From the NCBI GenBank assembly GCA_964518955.1, contig CAZFHS010000018.1:35753-99752 (forward strand): a stretch of 64,000 nt of DNA, written 5' to 3'. This DNA is from JBDGYW01 sp964518955. GTDB lineage: Bacteria > Gemmatimonadota > Gemmatimonadetes > Gemmatimonadales > GWC2-71-9. Positions 32,858-41,582 of this stretch are shown here, in pieces (position 1 is the stretch's first letter; every line of letters starts with the position of its first letter). Below the pieces are notes generated by a model. It was given only the letters and a program-made list of their open reading frames with translations. It was not told where the DNA came from and did not search any database. Made by a program: the position numbers and the translations under genes.

Positions 32858-34408
32858 CTAGTTCGGGTTCCTCCTAGGCGGGTAGCAACGCGGCCATTCC
32901 TGACCGTCGGGAAGCACTCGCTGGTCGCGCGGCAACATTTCCGGATCTTCTGACGCCAGATATGCGAGCATCGCGGTCAACGTCGCGTTGTTCTTGAGAT
33001 CGTCGAACACAATCTTGTCGAAGGTGTCGCGATTGGTGTGCCAGGTGTATTGCCTGTAGCTGGGATAATGAGATTGCAACCTGAAGCCCGGTGCGCCGTG
33101 GCAAACGAACGACATGTGGTCGCTGCCTCCACGCTCAGGCACCCCGGGTATGTCGAGCTCGATGTGGCGAGTGATCTCGTTTGGAATCTTCGAGAACCAG
33201 TCGGTGAAGTGCTCGCCGACTCCAGTGAAGCCCATCATCCTGATGTACTCGATGCGCCAGGTTCCATTGTCCTGGTTGAATGCTGCCTGCAAGCCATCAA
33301 TTACCTCGGGGTGGTCTTCCGCAAACGACCCCGAGCCAACCAGCCCGAGTTCCTCACCTCCCCAGTGCCCCACGATGATCGTGCGTTTTGGGTTCGGGTA
33401 GACTTGGCGGAGTATGCGCATCGCTTCGAGCATGGTGATTGTGCCCGTGCCGTTGTCGGTGGCGCCGGCGGCGGCATCCCATGAATCGAGGTGGGCCGAC
33501 AGGACCACATACTCATCCGGTTTTTCGGAACCACGGATCTCACCGACGATGTTGTATGCGGTAGCTTCGCCAAGTGTTTCAGATTCGGCCTCGAGGCGAA
33601 TACGAGGTTGCTGTCCGTTCTCGGCCAACCGAAATACAAGACCGTAATCCTCACAACTCAGGTCGAGCGACGGTATCCGTTCGGTAGGGGACATGAACAC
33701 CTTGTTGACTCCCCAGCCATTGGACCAGCGTGATGTGAGGACTGCTGCGGCACCTGCATCCTCCATTGCAGCCAAGGCCTGGCCGGCGCGGCGGAAACCG
33801 GCACCGGAAAGGCGAGCCCCCCACTCGTTACGCGCTGCCTCCCGGGTCTCCTGAAGACGTGCGAACGACTCGGGTGTTGCCAACCGCTCCCAAGCGTCAT
33901 CAGGTCGGCATGTCGGTTCCGCAAGAGAGAGCAAAACGAACTTGCCGCGAATCGTTTCTAACCACGCGTCAAACTCTGCCCGGCTAGCGACCTCCGGTAG
34001 CAAGACTGCACCACCCTCGACGGGACCATCGGTTCCGGGGCTCCATGCGAGCGTTATGCCCTCGAGAGTGCGCACGCGTGGCTCAATCAAGTCTATGTGA
34101 GTAATTCCGCGACGCCATCCGATCCACGTCCCGTATTCCTCACGCCGCGCCGAGATTCCCCACTCCGAATATTTATTGAGAAGCCAGTCTGCTGCTTCGT
34201 CATATTCCGAAGACCCCGTTAGCCGAGGGCCGATTGGGTCGAGGAGGGCCTGTGAAAGAGGATAAACATGCGAGTTCTCCATTCCCGCTGCCCAAATTGC
34301 CTCGATTACTGGATCGTCCGTGGGGAACGTTTGTGCGCACGCGCTGTTTGCTGCCAACGCGAGAGCGATCGGTATTGAGGAGGCTAGATACTTGCTGATT
34401 CCACGCAT
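32858..34408 (-). CDS. Secreted M28-family zinc metallopeptidase
   Basis: A signal peptide (IPIALALAANSACAQ) is followed by a PA-domain-like insert at about residues 120-280. The M28 catalytic core has zinc ligands visible in LSAHLDSWD, GATDNGTG, WGGEELGLVGS (catalytic Glu-Glu), FNQDNGT and YTWHTNRDTFD. This layout, about 516 aa, resembles carboxypeptidase Q-type dipeptidases. It is probably periplasmic or secreted and degrades peptides for uptake. The stop is 12 bases from the upstream AlkC gene's end, so the two may be co-transcribed. Confidence 0.9.
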   Translation of the reverse strand: MRGISKYLASSIPIALALAANSACAQTFPTDDPVIEAIWAAGMENSHVYPLSQALLDPIGPRLTGSSEYDEAADWLLNKYSEWGISARREEYGTWIGWRRGITHIDLIEPRVRTLEGITLAWSPGTDGPVEGGAVLLPEVASRAEFDAWLETIRGKFVLLSLAEPTCRPDDAWERLATPESFARLQETREAARNEWGARLSGAGFRRAGQALAAMEDAGAAAVLTSRWSNGWGVNKVFMSPTERIPSLDLSCEDYGLVFRLAENGQQPRIRLEAESETLGEATAYNIVGEIRGSEKPDEYVVLSAHLDSWDAAAGATDNGTGTITMLEAMRILRQVYPNPKRTIIVGHWGGEELGLVGSGSFAEDHPEVIDGLQAAFNQDNGTWRIEYIRMMGFTGVGEHFTDWFSKIPNEITRHIELDIPGVPERGGSDHMSFVCHGAPGFRLQSHYPSYRQYTWHTNRDTFDKIVFDDLKNNATLTAMLAYLASEDPEMLPRDQRVLPDGQEWPRCYPPRRNPN

Positions 34409-34419
34409 TGATTCTCCGG

Positions 34420-35508
34420 TTACTTCGATTTCAAGGTGAGGTCGGCGCCTGCTTTCTCCACGCCATTCACGATAATCGCGATACGGTGTTTTCCGGGATA
34501 ATGTTTCCGGGTCGACATGTCGGCAAACGAGTGGCTGCGTTTCAATTCATGCTTGCCAGGAGCGTATGTCTTTTCGATCAACTGGAATACCTTCTTGCTC
34601 GTTTTTCCGCCGGCCTTGGCGAAGTGCACGAGGTACTCGAGCCTGACCTTGCTCTTCTTCTTCGTCGCCACCTTCAGGTCAAACGAAAACTGAAGCTTGT
34701 CTCCGAGGTTCAGGCTCTTCTTGCTGAGTTTTAACTTTTCGATGTGAAGGCTCTTTGGGTCTCCAAACCCAAACAGCATCATCGCTCGTTTGTTGCCTGC
34801 CTTGAGCATGGTGCGGCACGCTCGTTTTATGATCCAATCAGCATGCTTCGACGACCCTTGCCAGCGCTCGCAGATATCGAGCACCAGTTCTGGGTGGTCT
34901 TTTGAGATGTCGTTGAGGTTATTCGCGACACTCTTCTGCACGAACTCTGCATCGTCGTCTCTCAGCTTCTCGAGTATTGGGATTATGGGGCTCGGGTCTT
35001 TCTTGAATTCTGGCAGTGCCATTGCCCAGGGCAACCTTGGCCGGCACCCTTCGCTCGCGAATCGTCGCACGTTTTCGTGGTCGTCGCCGGCAAGTTCCAG
35101 CATGTAAGCCATGGCGCGAGCGGCGTCCTTTTTGATGAACGGCCGTATAGCAAATTCGCAGGAAGAGTATTTAGTGATTGTCGCTATCGCGGGTAGAGAC
35201 GAATCCCAGTCATCGATGCCATAGAGTTCGACGTATGTGGGGATGCAGAATGCCTCGAACCCCTTCGCCTCCGGCATTGCGTTTACGAGAACGCTAACTG
35301 CCTTCTTGTACGACTTGGGAAGCAATTGTGCCAGGCACTCGGTGGCGTGACGCGACATCTGCATGAGTTCCAAATCCTTGAACGAATCGTCGGACAATAG
35401 TTTTTTGAACTTCTTTTCATCGAATTTGGGGTAATGCTTCTTCATCGTCTCAGCGAATGCCTTCACCGAGTCGGCCTTGAAGAACCTGTCTTTCAATCGT
35501 TCAGCCAT
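34420..35508 (-). CDS. alkC: AlkC-like DNA alkylation repair glycosylase
   Basis: The 362-aa protein has HEAT-like helical repeats of the AlkC/AlkD superfamily over about residues 1-245 (FASEGCRPRLPWAMALP, VQKSVANNLNDISKDHPELV). A lysine-rich Ig-like beta domain covers the last 110 residues (LSKKSLNLGDKLQFSFDLKV, VRLEYLVHFAKAGGKTSKKVFQL). This HEAT plus Ig-like layout is that of the AlkC-alpha subgroup, which removes positively charged methylated bases such as N3-methylcytosine. The Ig domain contributes to DNA binding in the studied relative. The strong lysine content matches a DNA-binding role. Confidence 0.85.
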   Translation of the reverse strand: MAERLKDRFFKADSVKAFAETMKKHYPKFDEKKFKKLLSDDSFKDLELMQMSRHATECLAQLLPKSYKKAVSVLVNAMPEAKGFEAFCIPTYVELYGIDDWDSSLPAIATITKYSSCEFAIRPFIKKDAARAMAYMLELAGDDHENVRRFASEGCRPRLPWAMALPEFKKDPSPIIPILEKLRDDDAEFVQKSVANNLNDISKDHPELVLDICERWQGSSKHADWIIKRACRTMLKAGNKRAMMLFGFGDPKSLHIEKLKLSKKSLNLGDKLQFSFDLKVATKKKSKVRLEYLVHFAKAGGKTSKKVFQLIEKTYAPGKHELKRSHSFADMSTRKHYPGKHRIAIIVNGVEKAGADLTLKSK

Positions 35509-35653
35509 GTTCTTGCTCCAGTATCAATGTGGTGCTGACGAGATAGACCTCAAAACAAACACTGAATCGAATTGACGTCTACATTGTGCTACCCTTCATT
35601 GAAAGAAAACCAGGCACCGTATGCACTGTCTGACTGACGCTCAGGGGTAAACC

Positions 35654-36787
35654 ATGATTCCGAATCAACGTCATCTTTTTGAACTACCGCCCGATCACGC
35701 ATATCTGAATTGTGCCTATACGGCGCCGCTGCTGAAGGCTGCCGCCGCCGCCGGGATGAGGGCCATAGAAGCCAAGAGAACTCCATGGATGATCAAATCG
35801 GACGACTTCTTCAGTACTGTCGAGAATCTGCGTCGGCTGTTTGCGCAATTGGTTGGATGTTCACCGAATGACGTAGCCGTCGTTCCTGCCGCGTCGTACG
35901 GCATCGCCCTGTCAGCAAGGAATCTGCCTTTGGAAGCAGGTCAGTCCATTGTGGTTTCGCAGGATCAGTTTCCTTCGAATGTGTACAGCTGGATGAACCT
36001 TGCAGCTGCGAACAATGCGAAAGTCGTGACAGTGCCGAGGCCTGCGGACAACGATTGGACTAGCGCGATTCTCGAAAGTATTGGCTCTGACACCGCGATC
36101 GTTGCGTCCGCAAACAACCACTGGACTGATGGCACTACTGTCGACTTGGTCAGAGTTGGCGAGATGTGTCGTTCGGTCGGAGCCGCGTTGGTTGTGGATG
36201 GTGCGCAATCTTTGGGTGCAGCTCCGTTCTCCGTTTCAGAAATCAAACCTGACTTCCTCGCCTCCATATCTCACAAATGGCTTCTGGGGCCGTACAGCAT
36301 GGGCTTCTGTTACGTAGATCCCAAGTGGCAGAATGGTACTGCCCTCGAGGAGAACTGGTTGAACAGGGCAGGGTCGGAAGATTTTTCGCGCCTGGTGGAT
36401 TACCAGGAAGGTTACCAGCCTGGTGCAAGGCGCTACGATATGGGAGAAGTCAGCAACTTCATTCTCTCACCGATTGCTGCCGCGGCTTTGGAGCAGATAC
36501 TGGAATGGAGTGTCGACGAGATCGCTGCAACGCTCCGGGCCAAGACCGACGCGATTGCGGCGCGAGCAGAGGAGATGGGCCTTCTCGTGGCGAAGCCGGA
36601 GTTTCGCGCACCGCACATGATCGGGGTGACAAAACCTGGCGGTTTCTCTGGTGAACTTGCAGGTATACTGGCGGCGGAAAAAGTCTACGTGAGCGTGCGA
36701 GGGGAGTCAGTGCGAGTTGCACCTCACCTCTACAACACCGACGATGAAGTCGATCGATTGTTCGCGGCTTTGAAGAAGGTAGTGTAA
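35654..36787 (+). CDS. Class V aminotransferase (PLP-dependent)
   Basis: The 377-aa enzyme begins with YLNCAYTAPLLKAAAAAGM, a class V opening. It shows VVPAASYGIALSARNL, VVDGAQSLGAAPF (PLP-binding Asp) and SISHKWLLGPYSMGF, whose Lys forms the internal aldimine. Overall it resembles cysteine-desulfurase-like or isopenicillin-epimerase-like members rather than NifS/IscS, because there is no conserved active-site Cys loop that I can see. The substrate is unknown. Confidence 0.85.
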   Translation: MIPNQRHLFELPPDHAYLNCAYTAPLLKAAAAAGMRAIEAKRTPWMIKSDDFFSTVENLRRLFAQLVGCSPNDVAVVPAASYGIALSARNLPLEAGQSIVVSQDQFPSNVYSWMNLAAANNAKVVTVPRPADNDWTSAILESIGSDTAIVASANNHWTDGTTVDLVRVGEMCRSVGAALVVDGAQSLGAAPFSVSEIKPDFLASISHKWLLGPYSMGFCYVDPKWQNGTALEENWLNRAGSEDFSRLVDYQEGYQPGARRYDMGEVSNFILSPIAAAALEQILEWSVDEIAATLRAKTDAIAARAEEMGLLVAKPEFRAPHMIGVTKPGGFSGELAGILAAEKVYVSVRGESVRVAPHLYNTDDEVDRLFAALKKVV

Positions 36788-36883
36788 CCCGCAACACTGG
36801 GTGCCCGAAGACGGTTTGGGCACTCAAACGTCAACACCCTCGCTGTCGAATCTCCTCAGCCAGACAATCAAGAGGAACTGGTA

Positions 36884-36916
36884 CCGATTACCGGGTATTA
36901 TACACCAGGTAATCGG
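36884..36916. promoter_or_regulatory. Inverted repeat upstream of the propeller-lipoprotein operon
   Basis: CCGATTACC at 36884-36892 pairs perfectly with GGTAATCGG at 36908-36916. A TATTAT hexamer that could be a -10 box lies in the loop at 36896-36901. It may be an operator, or an RNA hairpin ending the aminotransferase transcript; no T run follows. Confidence 0.35.
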
Positions 36917-37005
36917 ACCCTCCGATTTGCCGACGCCTGTTTTTGAGTCCAGATTGTGGTGCGTTGCTAAGGCTTTGGCCACACTTCCGACATGGTGGTG
37001 GCAAC

Positions 37006-39585
37006 ATGCTGTCGTTTTGGCTCTCGAGGTCGAGATGGTCATCCGGGTTGCGTCTTCGGCCGAGCAAGAGTCCGCTCTCCTCTCGTTCGCAGACCTTCGC
37101 ATTGCTCTGCCTGTCCAGCTGCAGCTGGCTCGCGTGCGGTGAAAGCACCGAGCCGAGCGACGTAGTCGTCTCGGTGGGGATAACACCCTCCACACCTCGC
37201 CTCGGATTCCTCGGCGACACACTCCGACTCACTGCAACCGCCCTCGATTCCGATGGCAACGCAATCGCAGGCAAGACTTTCGCGTGGGCGTCGTCGGCCG
37301 ATACTGTAGCGACGGTCAGCTCGTCCGGGCTGGTGACCGCCATCGCCTTTGATACGGTGACCATCACTGCGACGGCGGACGGAGTGGTGGGCAACGTCCT
37401 GGCGATCGTTACACAAGTGGCGGCGACCATCTCGGTCGAACCCGACACGGTGACTTTGACGCGGCTCGGTCTGACGCGCCATCTCGGCGCGAAAGCGTAT
37501 GACGCCGGGGGTGAGCGGATTCCAGACGCGGATTTCACCTGGGAGTCATCGAGCACCGACATAGCCACGGTGACATCCTCGGGAGTTGTCACTGCAGCAG
37601 GGCACGGCTCTGCATCCGTAACGGCGACTGCTGGCGGAGTCTCTGGTGCGGCGTCGGTGACGGTACAGCTATTCCCGCACGTAGATGTGACGCCGGCGGG
37701 TGCCGCCATCCCAACCGTAGGCGCCACTCAGACGTTCGTCGCGGAGGTTTGGGATGCCGACGGCAACCAGGTCCGGTCGCCCGCTGTCGCCTGGTCGAGC
37801 TTCAATCCGAACGTTGCTACGATCGATGCAACCACGGGTGTGGCCACGGCGGTTGCGAGCGGGCAGGCGACGATTGCTGCGGAGGTCAACGGGCAAGTCG
37901 GAAGTGCTTTGCTGACCGTTTCGGTACCAGGCTTGGCCGCAGTGAGTGAGTGGAGTCTGGAGTTTCCTTTGCGAAACTATTCTGCCATTTGGGGCGCGTC
38001 GTCGACAGACGTTTTTGCTGTGGGCACCTCTGGCACAATTCAACACTACGACGGGGCGGGCTGGGGCTCGATGTCTAGTGGGACGACCAACGATTTGTAT
38101 GGGGTCTGGGGCACGTCAACGAGTGACGTTTTTGCCGTGGGAGACTCAGGCACAATCCTGCACTACGACGGGGTTGCGTGGACGCCGATGGCGAGCGGCA
38201 CCCAAGCACGCCTGGTTTCCGTGTGGGGTACGTCGGGCGACGTATACGCGGTGGGTCGTGACGGCACGATTATGCATTTCGATGGGACCAGCTGGAACGC
38301 AATGACGAGCGGCACAGACTTGCCCGTCAAGGCTGTGTGGGCTGCCTCTCCGTCGGACATTTACGCGGTTGCCGGCGGTTTGCTGCTGCACTTTGACGGG
38401 ACAACCTGGAGTTCCATGACGAATCTGCCAGACCAGTACCGGCAAGATGTTTGGGGCACTTCATCGACCAACATCTACGTCGTGGGAGACCACGGCTCGG
38501 CTTATCACTACGACGGAGCAGCGTGGACCGAGATGACGACCGGTACGTTGGACAGGCTCGTGGATATTTGGGGCACTTCTTCGAACAACGTCTATGTAGT
38601 GGGCTCCTACGGCACGATCCTGCACTACGACGGGACCGTATGGACTCACATGACGAGCGGTACGACCGAGTGGATCGAAGGTGTCTGGGGCTCGTCGGCC
38701 AGTGACGTCCACGCTGTGGGTTGGGGCAACACCATTCTACACCATGATGGCACCAGCTGGAGCGCGATAACGAGCGGTACGGGTGCGTCGCTCGACGGAG
38801 TCTGGGGCACGTCATCGAGCGATGTCTACGCGGTGGGGTCGGGAAGTACGATTCTGCACTACGACGGGACCGACTGGACTCACGTGAAGCCTGCCACGGG
38901 CGTCTGGTGGGCCGGCTTCGACGCGGTGTGGGGCACTACCTCCAACGATTTCTATGCGTTGGATTTCGGCTACGTGACGCACTATGACGGAGCTGCATGG
39001 AATGCAATGCAGCCGCTGGGATACTGTTGCACAGCGTTCCGCGGAGTGTGGGGAACGTCACCAAGTGATGTCTACCTCGTTGGATTGAATGGTCCAATTT
39101 TCCATTACGACGGAAGCGATTGGTCTGAGATGACCGAGGAGAAGAGGTACTATCTCCTCGATGTATGGGGCTTCTCTTCGCATCACATCTACACGGTGGG
39201 TTGGGGCGGAAGGATTCTGCACTACAACGGATCCGACTGGAGCGAGATGGCAAGCGGGAGGAGCGAGAACCTCCATGCCATCTGGGGTACGTCATCCAGC
39301 GATGTCTACGCCGCGGGCGAGGATGGTGAGATAGTGCATTACGATGGGACCGACTGGACTCAGATGGTCAGCGGTACGAGCGCATCGCTCAATGGCGTTT
39401 GGGGTACGTCATCGAGCGATGTCTATGCTGTTGGCGATGGTGGCACCGTTCTGCATTACGATGGAACTGTCTGGAGCGCCGTTGCCACGGGCACCGACGT
39501 CGACTTCAACGGCGTTTGGGGTATCTCGAACGGTGACGTGTACGTGGTCGGCGAGTACGGTGCGATTCTAAGGGGGACGCGATGA
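37006..39585 (+). CDS. Lipoprotein with three Big2-like domains and fourteen propeller-type repeats (paralogue 1)
   Basis: The N-terminus ends in SSCSWLACGESTE, probably a lipoprotein signal. Three bacterial Ig-like domains follow (SVGITPSTPRLGFLGDTLRL, ISVEPDTVTLTRLGLTRHL, VDVTPAGAAIPTVGATQTF). The rest is 13 complete repeats and one partial repeat of about 39 residues with the pattern VWGTSSSDVYAVG-x-x-GTILHYDG-x-x-W-x-x-M-x-SGT. The opening SEWSLEFPL and the closing VVGEYGAILRGTR together make up a fourteenth unit, as in beta-propeller closure. The start is uncertain: ATG 37006, TTG 36943 and TTG 37048 are possible. No catalytic motif is seen. A surface-exposed binding role is inferred. 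Confidence 0.8.
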   Translation: MLSFWLSRSRWSSGLRLRPSKSPLSSRSQTFALLCLSSCSWLACGESTEPSDVVVSVGITPSTPRLGFLGDTLRLTATALDSDGNAIAGKTFAWASSADTVATVSSSGLVTAIAFDTVTITATADGVVGNVLAIVTQVAATISVEPDTVTLTRLGLTRHLGAKAYDAGGERIPDADFTWESSSTDIATVTSSGVVTAAGHGSASVTATAGGVSGAASVTVQLFPHVDVTPAGAAIPTVGATQTFVAEVWDADGNQVRSPAVAWSSFNPNVATIDATTGVATAVASGQATIAAEVNGQVGSALLTVSVPGLAAVSEWSLEFPLRNYSAIWGASSTDVFAVGTSGTIQHYDGAGWGSMSSGTTNDLYGVWGTSTSDVFAVGDSGTILHYDGVAWTPMASGTQARLVSVWGTSGDVYAVGRDGTIMHFDGTSWNAMTSGTDLPVKAVWAASPSDIYAVAGGLLLHFDGTTWSSMTNLPDQYRQDVWGTSSTNIYVVGDHGSAYHYDGAAWTEMTTGTLDRLVDIWGTSSNNVYVVGSYGTILHYDGTVWTHMTSGTTEWIEGVWGSSASDVHAVGWGNTILHHDGTSWSAITSGTGASLDGVWGTSSSDVYAVGSGSTILHYDGTDWTHVKPATGVWWAGFDAVWGTTSNDFYALDFGYVTHYDGAAWNAMQPLGYCCTAFRGVWGTSPSDVYLVGLNGPIFHYDGSDWSEMTEEKRYYLLDVWGFSSHHIYTVGWGGRILHYNGSDWSEMASGRSENLHAIWGTSSSDVYAAGEDGEIVHYDGTDWTQMVSGTSASLNGVWGTSSSDVYAVGDGGTVLHYDGTVWSAVATGTDVDFNGVWGISNGDVYVVGEYGAILRGTR

Positions 39586-41582
39586 ATATCCCTGACAAGA
39601 CGACTCGCGCTCTCCTGCTTGGCCTTGGCGTGGTTGGGCTCCTCTCCTGCGGCGCAGACGAAATCGTCGTCGTCGAAGAGCCCGCCGCAGTGGAATTGCA
39701 GGTCACTCCCGCTGGCGCCTCGCTCTGGGGAATCGGCGCGACCTTCACCTTCCGTGTCGAAGCGCGTGATGCTGGCGGCAATCTGCTCTCCTTGCCGTCC
39801 GTGAGCTGGTCGAGTCTCAACCCGCACGTTGCGACGATCGACGAGAGCACAGGTGAGGCAACCGCCGTTTCGAGTGGCCAGGTGACTGTCGCCGCTGAGG
39901 TAGACGGACTAGTCGCCTACGCACTGCTGACCGTCTCGACTCCGGGAATCGATCCGGTTAGTTCGTGGAGCTTCGATAGGGTACCGCAACCCGACTTGAA
40001 TGCAGTCTGGATCACTCACGCCGGTGAGGCGTTCGCGGTAGGCGACGCAGGCATGATCCTGCACTACGATGGGGTGGCATGGGTAGCGATGACGAGCGGA
40101 ACCGCCGAGTCGCTTCGGGATGTATGGGGATCGTCTGCCACCGACGTATACACGGTGGGCGCGCACGGAACGATAGTGCACTACGATGGAGTCAGCTGGC
40201 GCGCACGGGTGAGTGGTACGGACGATCACCTCAGAGGTCTATGGGGCTTTGGGTCAAATGACGTTTATGCGGTGGGAACCCATGGCACGATACTGCATTT
40301 CGACGGGGCCATCTGGAGTGAAATGACCTCCGGAGTAGACACTTGGCTCTACGGCGTTTGGGGTGACTCATCCACGGACATCTATGTGGTGGGCCACGGA
40401 GTGCTCCTTCACTACGATGGAAACACCTGGAGTGCCGACTCGAGCGGCACGACAGGGTCCCTCAAGAGTTTGTGGGGCTTCTCGCCAGACGATGTTTACG
40501 CTGTGGGAGAGGAGGTCCTGCACTACAATGGCCTGGAATGGCGCCAGATGAGCAGTGGAACCGAGCCGTATCTCCGGGACGTATTCGGCGCATCGCCGAG
40601 TGATGTTTATGCCGTTGGGGACTCAGGCACCGTTCTGCATTTCGACGGGAGTGAGTGGAGCACGATCGCTGGTGGAACACAAGCGAACCTCTACGGAGTT
40701 CGGGGTACGTCAGGGCATGGAGTCTTTGCAGTCGGAGCCTGCAACACAATTCTGCATTCCGATGGTACGAGCTTGTCGACGCATCGAAGTGGATTTGACT
40801 CTTGCGATGGGCTCAGCGCGGTTTGGGGCTCGTCATCCAACGATGTGTACGCTGTCGGAGCTAATGGCACGATCTTGCACAACGACGGGGTGGACTGGAG
40901 TGAGATGACAAGTGGGACGGACGAGCATTTGTCGGATGTCTGGGGTGCGTCATCGAGTGATATATACGCGGTCGGATCCCATGGTACGGTCCTGCACTAC
41001 GATGGAATGGACTGGACCGCGGTACCTGGAAGGACTGAGCATCTGTACGGTGTATGGGGTACGTCCCCGCGCGACATCTTTACGCTGGGGCATGGAGGCG
41101 TAATCCTGCATTTCGACGGTGCAAACTGGACAGCGATGTCGAGCGATGCTTCGTGTAGCCTATTTGCTCTATGGGCCTTTTCGTCCAACGACGTCTTTGC
41201 TTCCGGCTGTGCAGGCACGATGCTGCACTACGATGGAGCGGAGTGGGAAAGGATGACGGGCCTGCGGTCATTGAGCGCCGGCTTGTGGGGTACATCATCC
41301 ACCGATGTATACTCGGCTAGCGTAACGGCTGGCATCTATCACTACGACGGCGCAGAATGGACACTGGTGGACAACCAGGCAGCGTGGGGATGGGATGTGT
41401 GGGGCACATCATCGAGTGATGTCTATGTGGTTGGTGACCGTGGCTCGATCCTGCGATACGACGGGTCCGATTGGAGCCCGATGGCCGTTGGAACGGCCGT
41501 GAGGCTCGAGAGTGTGTGGGGCACGTCTTTTGAGTTCTTCGCGGTTGGGGAATTTGGCGCGATTCTCAGCGGGACGAGATGA
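39582..41582 (+). CDS. Lipoprotein with one Big2-like domain and fourteen propeller-type repeats (paralogue 2)
   Basis: A clean lipoprotein signal (LLLGLGVVGLLSCGADE) is followed by one Big2-like domain (LQVTPAGASLWGIGATFTF to SALLTV-like end) and 13 complete plus one split repeat of the same WG-x-SS-x-DVYAVG / ILHYDG-x-x-W type as its neighbours. The array opens with SSWSFDRVPQ and ends AVGEFGAILSGTR. The repeat number matches that of the two flanking paralogues although spacing and residues vary, so the number appears to be selected. ATG overlaps the upstream TGA and its own stop overlaps the next ATG. Confidence 0.82.
   Translation: MNIPDKTTRALLLGLGVVGLLSCGADEIVVVEEPAAVELQVTPAGASLWGIGATFTFRVEARDAGGNLLSLPSVSWSSLNPHVATIDESTGEATAVSSGQVTVAAEVDGLVAYALLTVSTPGIDPVSSWSFDRVPQPDLNAVWITHAGEAFAVGDAGMILHYDGVAWVAMTSGTAESLRDVWGSSATDVYTVGAHGTIVHYDGVSWRARVSGTDDHLRGLWGFGSNDVYAVGTHGTILHFDGAIWSEMTSGVDTWLYGVWGDSSTDIYVVGHGVLLHYDGNTWSADSSGTTGSLKSLWGFSPDDVYAVGEEVLHYNGLEWRQMSSGTEPYLRDVFGASPSDVYAVGDSGTVLHFDGSEWSTIAGGTQANLYGVRGTSGHGVFAVGACNTILHSDGTSLSTHRSGFDSCDGLSAVWGSSSNDVYAVGANGTILHNDGVDWSEMTSGTDEHLSDVWGASSSDIYAVGSHGTVLHYDGMDWTAVPGRTEHLYGVWGTSPRDIFTLGHGGVILHFDGANWTAMSSDASCSLFALWAFSSNDVFASGCAGTMLHYDGAEWERMTGLRSLSAGLWGTSSTDVYSASVTAGIYHYDGAEWTLVDNQAAWGWDVWGTSSSDVYVVGDRGSILRYDGSDWSPMAVGTAVRLESVWGTSFEFFAVGEFGAILSGTR

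Noticed and set aside
36888..37727. Long minus-strand open frame antisense to the first propeller gene
   Set aside because: It is a shadow of the Ala/Thr/Val-rich plus-strand Ig-like region, with no start signal or recognisable domain.
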